Source of the DNA: Tepidimonas fonticaldi
GTDB taxonomy: Bacteria; Pseudomonadota; Gammaproteobacteria; Burkholderiales; Burkholderiaceae_C
Assembly: GCF_007556755.1 (NCBI RefSeq)
Contig: NZ_VJOO01000002.1
Location: forward strand, 124,001-188,000
Length of the DNA stretch: 64,000 nt
Direction: 5' to 3'
Shown: in pieces, positions 37,402 to 45,096 of the stretch
How positions within the stretch are numbered: position 1 is the stretch's first letter
Layout of the letters: each line of letters opens with the position of its first letter
Made by a program: the position numbers and the translations under genes
Notes under the pieces: model-generated
The model's input: the letters and a program-made list of their open reading frames with translations, nothing else
The model's database searches: none
What the model was told of the DNA's origin: nothing

Positions 37402-40277
37402 TGCGCTGGGAACTTCCCTGGCCGAAGCTGGCCGCATCCGGCACCGGCGACGAAGAGAAGCCGGACGGCTGGCAGCGCCACGTCGAGGCCTTGCGCCAGG
37501 CCGGCGTCCCTGAACCCGGCGCAGCGGTCCAGGGCCGCAGGCCGGCGACGGTAGCCGACGAGCAGGCGCTGTACGACGTCGCGCCGTCGTTCGCGGAACT
37601 GCTGCCTTGGGTGGAGTTCTTGCCGCAGTCGAAGTCCATGCTGCTGGAGGATGGGCAGTCGGTCGCTGCCTTCTACGAGCTGGTGCCGCTGGGCACCGAG
37701 GGGCGGGAGCCCGGCTGGCTCGCGCATGCCCGCGATGCCTTGGAGAACGCGCTCCAGGACTCGTTCGATGAGCTGGACGAAAACCCCTGGGTACTCCAGC
37801 TCTATGCCCAGGACGAGCCCAGCTTCGACCAGTACATGCAGACCCTGCGCGACTACGTGCAGCCGCGTGCCCGCGGCACCGCTTTCACCGAGTTCTACTT
37901 GCGCTTCTTCGGCCACCACCTGCGCGCGGTCGCCAAGCCGGGCGGCCTGTTCGAGGACACGGTGGTCACGCGGCTGCGCTGGCGCGGCCAGACGCGGCGG
38001 GTGCGCATGGTGATCTATCGCCGTGCAACTGGGCAGGCAAGCCGCCGCGGCCAGACGCCCGAGCAGATGCTGAACATCGTCTGCGACCGCCTGTGCGGCG
38101 GCCTGGCGAACGCCGGCATCCAGGCACGGCGCATGGTCGCAGCCGACGTCCACGACTGGCTGCTGCGGTGGTTCAATCCGCGCCCGGCGATGCTTGGACC
38201 GAGTGCAGAGGACCGGGAGCGCTTCTACGCGCTGGCGCGCTACCCCGACAGCACCGAAGAAAGCGAGGCCGGCGAAATCGAGCTGGCGAGCGGGCGGGAT
38301 TTCAGCCAGCGGCTGTTCTTCGGCCAGCCACGCTCCGACGTGGAGCACGGCACCTGGTATTTCGACGGCATGCCGCACCGCGTGCTGATCACCGACCGGC
38401 TGCGCATGCCGCCCGGCACCGGACACCTGACCGGCGAGACCCGCAAAGGGGATGCCATCAACACGCTGTTCGACCAGATGCCGGAAGACACCTTGCTGTG
38501 TCTCACGATGGTCGCCACGCCGCAGGATGTCCTGGAAGCGGATCTCAACCACCTGGCGAAGAAGGCCGTGGGCGAGACGCTGGCGTCGGAGCAGACGTTG
38601 AAGGACGTGCAGGAAGCCCGCTCCCTCATCGGCAGCGCACACAAGCTCTACCGGGGGACGCTGGCATTCTACCTGCGCGGACGCGACGAAGCGGAACTGG
38701 ACCGGCGCGGCCTGGACCTGGCGAACGTGATGCTCAATGCTGGCTTGCAGCCGGTGCGCGAGGACGACGAGGTGGCGCCGCTCAACAGCTACTTGCGGTG
38801 GCTGCCATGCTGCTACAACCCCGGCCAGGATCGGCGCAAGTGGTACACCCAACTGATGTTCGCTCAGCACGCGGCGAACCTGTCGCCGGTGTGGGGCCGC
38901 GCTCAAGGTACGGGGCACCCGGGCATCACGATGTTCAACCGCGGTGGCGGGCCGATCACCTTCGACCCGCTCAGCCGCCTGGATCGGCAGATGAACGCCC
39001 ATCTGTTCCTGTTCGGCCCCACCGGCTCCGGCAAGAGCGCCACGCTCAACAACCTCTTGAATCAGGTCACGGCCATCTACCGACCGCGGCTGTTCATCGT
39101 GGAGGCTGGCAACAGCTTCGGCCTGTTCAGCGACTTCGCACGCATGCTCGGGCTGACGGTAAACCGGGTCAAGCTGGCCCCAGGTTCGGGCATCAGCCTC
39201 GCGCCATTCGCAGACGCGCGTCGGCTGATCGAGACGCCCAGCGACGTGCAGACGCTCGACGCCGACGCGCTGGATGAAGACCCGCCACCAGATGCCTCGG
39301 CCATGGAGGCGGACGAGCAGCGCGACGTGCTCGGCGAACTGGAGATCACGGCGCGGCTGATGATCACGGGCGGAGAGGACAAGGAGGAAGCCCGGATGAC
39401 GCGGGCTGACCGCTCGCTGATCCGTCAGTGCATCCTCGACGCCGCCGAGCACTGCGTGGCCGACAAACGCACGGTGCTTACGCGCGACGTGCGCAACGCG
39501 TTGCGCGCCCGCGGCCAGGACCCGACGCTGCCCGAAATGCGCCGCGTGCGGCTGCTGGAGATGGCGGATGCGATGGACATGTTCTGTCAAGGCACGGACG
39601 GCGAAATGTTCGACCGCGACGGCACGCCGTGGCCCGAAGCCGACATCACCTTGGTTGACCTCGCGACATACGCCCGCGAGGGCTACAACGCGCAGCTCTC
39701 CATCGCTTACATCAGCCTGATCAGCACGGTGAACAACATCGCCGAGCGCGACCAATACCTGGGACGCCCGATCATCAACGTCACCGACGAAGGCCACATC
39801 ATCACGAAGAACCCGCTGCTCGCGCCCTACGTCGTGAAAATTACAAAGATGTGGAGGAAATTGGGGGCCTGGTTCTGGCTCGCGACGCAGAACATCGACG
39901 ACCTGCCGCGCGCCGCGGAGCCCATGCTCAACATGATCGAGTGGTGGATCTGTCTCAGCATGCCGCCCGATGAAGTTGAGAAGATCGCGCGGTTCCGCGA
40001 ACTCTCGCCCGCGCAGAAGGCGCTGATGCTTTCGGCGCGCAAGGAAGCGGGGAAATTCACCGAAGGCGTCATCCTCTCCAAGAGCATGGAAGTGCTGTTC
40101 CGCGCCGTGCCGCCGTCCCTGTACCTCGCCCTCGCGCAGACAGAACCCGAGGAGAAGGCCGAACGCTACCAGCTCATGCAGCAGTACGGCTGCACCGAAC
40201 TGGAAGCGGCTTTCAAGGTGGCCGAGAAGATCGACCAGGCCCGCGGCATCGAGTCGCCGGCCCTGGAACTGTCGTAA
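37401..40277 (+). CDS. TIGR03744 (PFL_4706) conjugative transfer ATPase, VirB4/TraC-like
   Basis: 958 residues. Walker A is FGPTGSGKSAT (about 538-548) and Walker B INVTDEGHII (about 791-800). The N-terminal 500 residues form the usual VirB4 N-domain; an acidic insert (ADALDEDPPPDASAMEADEQ) lies at about 618-640. This ATPase powers pilus assembly and DNA transfer at the inner membrane. The ATG at 37401 overlaps the preceding TGA; the TTG before it is not needed. The DsbA-like gene follows 13 bases after. Confidence 0.92.
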   Translation: MRWELPWPKLAASGTGDEEKPDGWQRHVEALRQAGVPEPGAAVQGRRPATVADEQALYDVAPSFAELLPWVEFLPQSKSMLLEDGQSVAAFYELVPLGTEGREPGWLAHARDALENALQDSFDELDENPWVLQLYAQDEPSFDQYMQTLRDYVQPRARGTAFTEFYLRFFGHHLRAVAKPGGLFEDTVVTRLRWRGQTRRVRMVIYRRATGQASRRGQTPEQMLNIVCDRLCGGLANAGIQARRMVAADVHDWLLRWFNPRPAMLGPSAEDRERFYALARYPDSTEESEAGEIELASGRDFSQRLFFGQPRSDVEHGTWYFDGMPHRVLITDRLRMPPGTGHLTGETRKGDAINTLFDQMPEDTLLCLTMVATPQDVLEADLNHLAKKAVGETLASEQTLKDVQEARSLIGSAHKLYRGTLAFYLRGRDEAELDRRGLDLANVMLNAGLQPVREDDEVAPLNSYLRWLPCCYNPGQDRRKWYTQLMFAQHAANLSPVWGRAQGTGHPGITMFNRGGGPITFDPLSRLDRQMNAHLFLFGPTGSGKSATLNNLLNQVTAIYRPRLFIVEAGNSFGLFSDFARMLGLTVNRVKLAPGSGISLAPFADARRLIETPSDVQTLDADALDEDPPPDASAMEADEQRDVLGELEITARLMITGGEDKEEARMTRADRSLIRQCILDAAEHCVADKRTVLTRDVRNALRARGQDPTLPEMRRVRLLEMADAMDMFCQGTDGEMFDRDGTPWPEADITLVDLATYAREGYNAQLSIAYISLISTVNNIAERDQYLGRPIINVTDEGHIITKNPLLAPYVVKITKMWRKLGAWFWLATQNIDDLPRAAEPMLNMIEWWICLSMPPDEVEKIARFRELSPAQKALMLSARKEAGKFTEGVILSKSMEVLFRAVPPSLYLALAQTEPEEKAERYQLMQQYGCTELEAAFKVAEKIDQARGIESPALELS

Positions 40278-40290
40278 ACCGGAGAACGCC

Positions 40291-41076
40291 ATGGAACAGA
40301 AACGTCCTTCCATTCCGATGCAGGTCCAGGCGTTCCGCCGTCGCCGCTGGCGGCCTCGCTGGCCCTGGGTATTGGCTGCTGCGCTGGTCGCGCTGCTGCT
40401 GATCTGGCTGGTGTCCCGGACGCCCGGCGAATCCTCAGCGCCGTCGCGCGCGCCGGTCAGCACGGCGCAGGTCGCTGGGCCACCCTGGCAGATGGGCAAC
40501 CCGGAAGGCCGTTTCACGCTGACGCTCTATGCCGACCTGGAATGCCCGTTCTGCCGGGAGTATTTCCCGCAGCTCAAGCGCTGGGTCGGCAACAACACCG
40601 ACGTGGCGCTGCAATGGCATCACCAGCCGCTGGCCGCGCACGAGCCTGCCGCGTCGGCCGAGGCACGTCTGGCCGAGTGCGCCGCCGAAGCGGGCGGGCA
40701 TGCGGCGTTCTGGCAGGCGGTCGAATGGGTCTATGCCCACACGCGCAGCGACGGCCAGGGCTTGCCCGATGGCTTGCGTTACCCCGAAACAACGTCAGCC
40801 ATCGAACAGTGCATGGCTAGCGAGCGCCCCAACGTGGCCATCCGCGCGCAGGCCGCGGAAGCCACCAAGAGCGGCGTGACCGCCACGCCGTCGCTGCGAC
40901 TGCTCGATCGCCAGACGGGCCAGGCCATCCTGTTGCAGGGGCCGATCGAGGGCGATGCCTTGCTCTCGGCCATGGACCTGCTGGCGGCCGGGGAAATGGC
41001 CAGCGACGCGCCGGGTTCGCCCGCCACCCCCACATCCGAAATGCCTGCCGACGTTGTCGGCGACATGCCCAGGTAG
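40291..41076 (+). CDS. DsbA-like thiol-disulfide oxidoreductase of the mating cluster
   Basis: 261 residues. One N-terminal membrane anchor (WVLAAALVALLLIWLVS, about 26-43) and a DsbA-type thioredoxin domain with the active site C85-PF-C88. The cis-Pro region is seen as GVTATPSLRLL. It presumably forms disulfides in Cys-rich mating proteins such as TIGR03756. The last 11 residues (MPADVVGDMPR) and the stop are encoded inside leader RNA copy B, so the C-terminus seems to be set by the RNA element, not by protein function. Confidence 0.88.
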   Translation: MEQKRPSIPMQVQAFRRRRWRPRWPWVLAAALVALLLIWLVSRTPGESSAPSRAPVSTAQVAGPPWQMGNPEGRFTLTLYADLECPFCREYFPQLKRWVGNNTDVALQWHHQPLAAHEPAASAEARLAECAAEAGGHAAFWQAVEWVYAHTRSDGQGLPDGLRYPETTSAIEQCMASERPNVAIRAQAAEATKSGVTATPSLRLLDRQTGQAILLQGPIEGDALLSAMDLLAAGEMASDAPGSPATPTSEMPADVVGDMPR

Positions 41077-41118
41077 CCCTCGGTCTTGAAGGCTACGGCG
41101 CGGCTCGCCGCGCTGACC
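41047..41118 (+). ncRNA. Pseudoknotted leader RNA, copy B, upstream of radC
   Basis: Hairpin 1 GCCGAC-GTT-GTCGGC (41047-41061), linker GACATGCCCAG, hairpin 2 GTAGCC/GGCTAC (41073-41096) with GGTC in the loop (41082-41085), hairpin 3 GCGCGG/CCGCGC (41098-41113), then GACC (41115-41118) complementary to the loop. It lies 141 bases before the radC start. Placement before radC matches the published radC RNA motif. Confidence 0.8.
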
Positions 41119-41258
41119 GCTACCCGTTCGCTTTCGCATCCTGGCCGCGAACAATCACCGCCGCGCGGTGATGGATGCACCTTGTTCCGCTGTTTCCATC
41201 CCCAGGAGGGCTTGCCCTCCCAGGGTGGCGCCCTCCGCTCACTTTCTGGAGGTCCGCC

Positions 41259-41753
41259 ATGTCTCTCGTCGCCAACGACTCCTGCGTGGAGCCACGTTTT
41301 GCCCCCATGTCCCAATCCGATGACTGGATCATCCGGCAAGCCATCGCGCTGCTGGAGCAGCGGGTCTTCAAGAAGGGGCCATCCCTGGAGAGGCCTGCCG
41401 CCGTCAAGGACTACCTGCGCCTGAAACTGGCCGCCGAGCCCAATGAAGTCTTCGCCATCGTGTTCCTCAACAGCATGCACGAGGTGCTGGCCTACGAGCC
41501 GATGTTCAGAGGCACGATCCATTCGACCTCGGTGCATGCGCGTCCGATCGTGCAGCGTGCCTTGGAACTGAATGCGGCAGCGGTCATTTTTTCTCACCAA
41601 CACCCTTCGGGCTGCACGGAGCCGTCGAGCGCGGACCGTGCGTTGACCCAAACGCTGAGGGCCGCGTTGTCGCTGATCGACGTGAGGGTGCTGGATCACC
41701 TCATCGTCGGCCAGGGCACGCCGTACTCGTTCGCGGAATCCGGCCTGCTGTAG
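41259..41753 (+). CDS. radC: RadC-family JAB-domain protein
   Basis: 164 residues. The MPN/JAB metal-binding motif appears as FSHQHPSGCTEPSSADRALT (about 110-129), a variant of HNHPSG with Gln for Asn. The N-terminal helical extension (about 1-55) is short compared with chromosomal RadC (about 220 residues), as is common in mobile elements. The exact activity is unknown; a hydrolase acting near DNA is usually supposed. Start ATG at 41259 follows CTGGAGG. It is a single-gene unit between leader RNA copy B and a rho-independent terminator. Confidence 0.9.
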   Translation: MSLVANDSCVEPRFAPMSQSDDWIIRQAIALLEQRVFKKGPSLERPAAVKDYLRLKLAAEPNEVFAIVFLNSMHEVLAYEPMFRGTIHSTSVHARPIVQRALELNAAAVIFSHQHPSGCTEPSSADRALTQTLRAALSLIDVRVLDHLIVGQGTPYSFAESGLL

Positions 41754-41778
41754 CGACGGCATCGGCTCCCTGATCCAC

Positions 41779-41804
41779 GCGGAGGCTTCGGCCTCCGCTT
41801 TTTC
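41779..41804 (+). terminator. Rho-independent terminator after radC
   Basis: GCGGAGGC-TTCG-GCCTCCGC stem followed by TTTTTC. Confidence 0.9.
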
Positions 41805-41846
41805 ATGGGCGCGAGACAAGCAGGTATGCGGGCAGTGCGCGATGCG

Positions 41847-41860
41847 CATTGTTTGTTGGG
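41847..41860 (+). promoter_or_regulatory. CATTGTTTGTTGGG motif, mating operon 3
   Basis: A diverged copy of the motif at 25268 and 32491 (CATTGTTTG conserved), 56 bases upstream of the first gene of operon 3; in operon 2 the same distance is also about 56 bases. Confidence 0.45.
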
Positions 41861-41915
41861 GCCGCGTCGGCTTCGCGTTTGACTACTGCTCTGATCAACT
41901 TCAAGGGCACGCGAC

Positions 41916-42362
41916 ATGACAGCATCCCTTTCCAGGTTCGCGCCGGGCTGGCGAACCCTCGGCCGGGCCGTGGCGCTGCCGGCAGCCCTGGCCGTTTTCA
42001 GCCCGGCCACCTTCGCCGCCGACGTGGTGGTCGTCACCGACAGCCGCCACCCGGTCAAGACCATGGGCGGCGAGCGGCTGATCGAGCTGGACGAAGCCCA
42101 CAGGATTGAAGCGGAGCTTTCCGCGGGACTGCCCACCGACCCCGAACAGGCGACGGCCATCGTCAAGCGCCGGCTGAATGGCGGCGGTGCCGATCTGCAG
42201 CGACGCATCGCTTCCGCATACCAAGGCGTTACCGACGCATGGAGCCTCGGCATCACCAGCCTCCCGGCCGTGGTGGTGGACAGGCGCTATGTGGTCTATG
42301 GCGAGCCGGATGTGGCTCGCGCTGTCGCGCGCATCGAGCAGCACCGGAGGACCCAGCCGTGA
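41916..42362 (+). CDS. TIGR03757 (PFL_4709) integrating conjugative element protein
   Basis: 148 residues with a signal peptide (ending TFAA-D, about 35). The body VVVVTDSRHPVKTMGGERLIELDE and the final thioredoxin-like TSLPAVVVDRRYVVYGEPDV are typical of this periplasmic family, comparable to TrbC-like proteins. First gene of operon 3; its stop overlaps the GTG start of the next gene. Confidence 0.88.
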   Translation: MTASLSRFAPGWRTLGRAVALPAALAVFSPATFAADVVVVTDSRHPVKTMGGERLIELDEAHRIEAELSAGLPTDPEQATAIVKRRLNGGGADLQRRIASAYQGVTDAWSLGITSLPAVVVDRRYVVYGEPDVARAVARIEQHRRTQP

Positions 42363-43306
42363 CCCGACCATTCGACCTGATGCGCCGCCTGCGCGCTGGC
42401 GTGGCTTCGTTGCTGCTGCTCAGCGCCACGGGCAGCTACGCCCTCAATACAGCGACCATCATCGGCTCGGTGGCATCGCCCGATTGCCTCGAATACCGCG
42501 TCGTCGGCATCTGCTACTGGCTCTACTGCACATGGACGGGCTGCACCGTGCGCACGTCGATCAAGGTGCGCCACTACATCCCCGATGCAGTGGTGTCGTC
42601 GTACTCGAATACCGGAGAAAACCCCTGGGTCGAAGTCCAGGCAATGAGCACGCCCAACCCGTCCGCCCAAGCTGGCGGCGACGGAACGACGAACGAGGAT
42701 CACGAAAACAGCCTCGCCAAATTCAAGAACGCGGATGTCATCGGTCACCCCGGCGCAGAGGTGTTCAACCAGTTCGTCTCTTCGTCAGGCTACTTCTGTG
42801 AGGGCGCGGGCACGGCGTTTATGCCGTACTTGCTCAGCACCCTGGATACGCTGGCCTGGCGCTACAACGTGCCCGAGATGGCCTACCCGGAAGCGCTGAT
42901 TCCGGGCCGGCGCGAAGTCGGTGCCCGTACCACGATGAATCTCTGGGGCAACGTGTATCCCCGTGGCGGCTTCCTGCACCAGACCGACGACTTCAAGGCC
43001 GGCGCAGTGGTGGCCCAGCGTGCGGGCGATGTGGTCACGCGCCGCGGGCAGATCCACGTCTATCAGCCGTTGCTTGCCAACTCCCGTGACGGCTACTGGC
43101 CGGCCGGCGCGCTGATGGAGGGCGATGCCTCGACCGGCAAGTGGCAAGAACTCACGCCCGTCCTGTCCTCGTCCTGCACGGTCTTCCCGCGCAGCGGCTT
43201 CCTTACCCAGGCCCAGCAAGGCGACTACGCATGGGCGCTGTGGCGGCCGTATGCCTGCTGCGAGCGCCGGGGCCAGGTGTTCCTGGGCAGCGTCGATTTC
43301 CTCTGA
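42359..43306 (+). CDS. TIGR03756 (PFL_4710), TraU-like
   Basis: 315 residues from the GTG at 42359, which overlaps the previous stop (GTGA). An ATG seven codons in is an alternative. Signal peptide ends near SYA-L. Cys-rich at the N-terminus (CLEYRVVGICYWLYCTWTGC) and again near the C-terminus (YACCERRG), as in TraU proteins, which need disulfide bonds; the DsbA-like protein of operon 2 could provide them. Periplasmic component needed for DNA transfer in related systems. Confidence 0.88.
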   Translation: MTRPFDLMRRLRAGVASLLLLSATGSYALNTATIIGSVASPDCLEYRVVGICYWLYCTWTGCTVRTSIKVRHYIPDAVVSSYSNTGENPWVEVQAMSTPNPSAQAGGDGTTNEDHENSLAKFKNADVIGHPGAEVFNQFVSSSGYFCEGAGTAFMPYLLSTLDTLAWRYNVPEMAYPEALIPGRREVGARTTMNLWGNVYPRGGFLHQTDDFKAGAVVAQRAGDVVTRRGQIHVYQPLLANSRDGYWPAGALMEGDASTGKWQELTPVLSSSCTVFPRSGFLTQAQQGDYAWALWRPYACCERRGQVFLGSVDFL

Positions 43307-43315
43307 GGGGGTGCC

Positions 43316-44713
43316 ATGAAGTTCCGTCCTGCATTCAATCCGTTCTCCCGCCGGGTACGTCGCACGGAGATCGTCCTGGCACTGGCCGGCGCGCTCGCGC
43401 TGGGCAGCGGCGTGGCCTGGGGTCAACTGGGATACCAGACCAGCGGCAGCGTCATCGGCGATGACGTCATGTACTCGATCGGTGGCGGCAACGCCGTGTC
43501 GATGGGACGTGCAGCCGGCATGCGCTCCATCGGTGTCGGCGTGGGTTGGAACAGCAACTTGATCTGCGGCGACATGAGCATCCAGACCACGTTGAAGAAC
43601 CAACTTAACGGCATTACCAACGGCTTCCAGCAAATCATGTCGTCGGTGATCCAGAGTGCCACCAGTGCGGTGGCATCGTTGCCCGCACTGATCATCCAGC
43701 GGGCCGATCCCGGTCTGTACAACCTGCTCACCAATGGCGTGCTGCAGGCGCGGCTGGATTTCGACCGCAGCAAGCTGACGTGCCGTGCCATGGCCGAGAA
43801 GATGGCCGAAACGGCGGGCGGCCAACTCGGCTGGAGCCAGATGGCCGAAGGGCTGGCGCTGCGCGATGCCGTGTCGAGCACGGATGCGGTCTCGGCCATC
43901 GAGCAGGCCGAGACGCGCCGCGGCAATGACGGCGTGCCGTGGGTCGGGGGCAGCAACGCGGGCGGCTCCGGCCAGCCCGCGATCAAGGTCGTCGGCGATG
44001 TCACCCGCGCTGGCTACAACCTGGTCAACGGCCGCGGCGTGACCGACACCTCGTCCATTGCGCCGGCCAGTTGCAGCAGTCTCTCGTGCCAGACCTGGAC
44101 CTCGCCGCAGGCTGCCGTCGAGTGGGCCACGCGCGTGCTCGGCGAGAAGGAGCAGCGCACGTGCGATGCCTGCACCAAGACCGAGACGACGCCGGGCGTC
44201 GGGCTCACGCCGCTGATCCAGGAGGAGTACGACGCCAAGCTGCAGGCGCTCCAGGACCTGGTAACCAAGGCCAAGAACACGACGCCGGAGAACCTGCGCG
44301 AAGCTGGCAGTGCGTCGCTGCCGATCACGCGCGGCGTGATCGAGGCGCTGCGCGACGAGCCCGACCAGCACCTGCTGTCGCAGCGCCTCGCGTCCGAGGT
44401 CGCGCTGGCATCCGTGCTGGAGAAAGCGCTGCTGCTGCAGCGCACGCTGCTCACGGGCAAGAAGGAGCCCAACGTCGCGGCGAACGAACTTGCCGTGGAG
44501 GCGGTGAACCACGAGAGCGACACGCTCGACCGTGAGATTCGCAACCTCAAGACCGAACTGGAGCTGCGGCGCGAACTGGCGAACAACTCGCCCATGGCGA
44601 TCATCCAGCGCCACGGCGCGCGCGCGGCCGGTTCGCGCGGCATCTACGAGGGCGATCCTGTGCCGGACCGTCTCGACCAGCTCCAGAAGGGCAATCCGGG
44701 GAGTCGGCCATGA
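43316..44713 (+). CDS. TIGR03755 (PFL_4711), TraH-like
   Basis: 465 residues. N-terminal hydrophobic signal (TEIVLALAGALALGSGVAWG), a Gly-rich start of the mature part (YQTSGSVIGDDVMYSIGGGNAV), Cys pairs and a long coiled coil at the C-terminus (about 370-440). The family corresponds in position to TraH, a periplasmic protein of pilus extension. It ends in an ATGA overlap with the next small gene. Confidence 0.88.
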   Translation: MKFRPAFNPFSRRVRRTEIVLALAGALALGSGVAWGQLGYQTSGSVIGDDVMYSIGGGNAVSMGRAAGMRSIGVGVGWNSNLICGDMSIQTTLKNQLNGITNGFQQIMSSVIQSATSAVASLPALIIQRADPGLYNLLTNGVLQARLDFDRSKLTCRAMAEKMAETAGGQLGWSQMAEGLALRDAVSSTDAVSAIEQAETRRGNDGVPWVGGSNAGGSGQPAIKVVGDVTRAGYNLVNGRGVTDTSSIAPASCSSLSCQTWTSPQAAVEWATRVLGEKEQRTCDACTKTETTPGVGLTPLIQEEYDAKLQALQDLVTKAKNTTPENLREAGSASLPITRGVIEALRDEPDQHLLSQRLASEVALASVLEKALLLQRTLLTGKKEPNVAANELAVEAVNHESDTLDREIRNLKTELELRRELANNSPMAIIQRHGARAAGSRGIYEGDPVPDRLDQLQKGNPGSRP

Positions 44714-45081
44714 GCCCGGCGCGCATGGCCTGGCGGCCGCTGCGCTGGTTGTTCAGCCGGCGCGCGGCGAAGACGCTGCTGTGGCTGGTGCTTATCGTTG
44801 CCGCCGCAGTGGGGGCGAACGTCGCGGGCATCAACCTGGTCGGCAGCGTTGCAGGCTGGGAACGGTGGCTGGCGGCCTCCGCAGGGTATTTCTTCATCTG
44901 GCGGCTGTGCGTGTACGCGGCAACGGCCTATGGATGGTTCTGGATGCGCCGCCGGGTGCTGGCCCGCGAAGACCAAAGCGGGACAGATGGGCAGGCGCGG
45001 CGCCGGCTGATCCGTACCGAGGTCGCCGGCGTCGTCGCCATCGTCGCGCTGGAAGCCAGCCTGTTGATGCAGGCCGCTTGA
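44710..45081 (+). CDS. Small membrane protein of the mating cluster
   Basis: 123 residues with hydrophobic segments at about 23-48 (TLLWLVLIVAAAVGANVAGINLVG), 52-75 (WLAASAGYFFIWRLCVYAA) and 103-121 (VAGVVAIVALEASLLMQA), basic ends. It overlaps the TraH-like gene and precedes TraG by 15 bases. No family assigned; presence at this position is usual in related elements. Confidence 0.75.
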   Translation: MSPARMAWRPLRWLFSRRAAKTLLWLVLIVAAAVGANVAGINLVGSVAGWERWLAASAGYFFIWRLCVYAATAYGWFWMRRRVLAREDQSGTDGQARRRLIRTEVAGVVAIVALEASLLMQAA

Positions 45082-45096
45082 GGGGAGATCGGGGCC

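Noticed and set aside
37395-40517. 1040-residue open frame on the minus strand opposite the VirB4-like ATPase
   Set aside because: Shadow of the plus-strand gene; no recognisable domain and it crosses gene borders.
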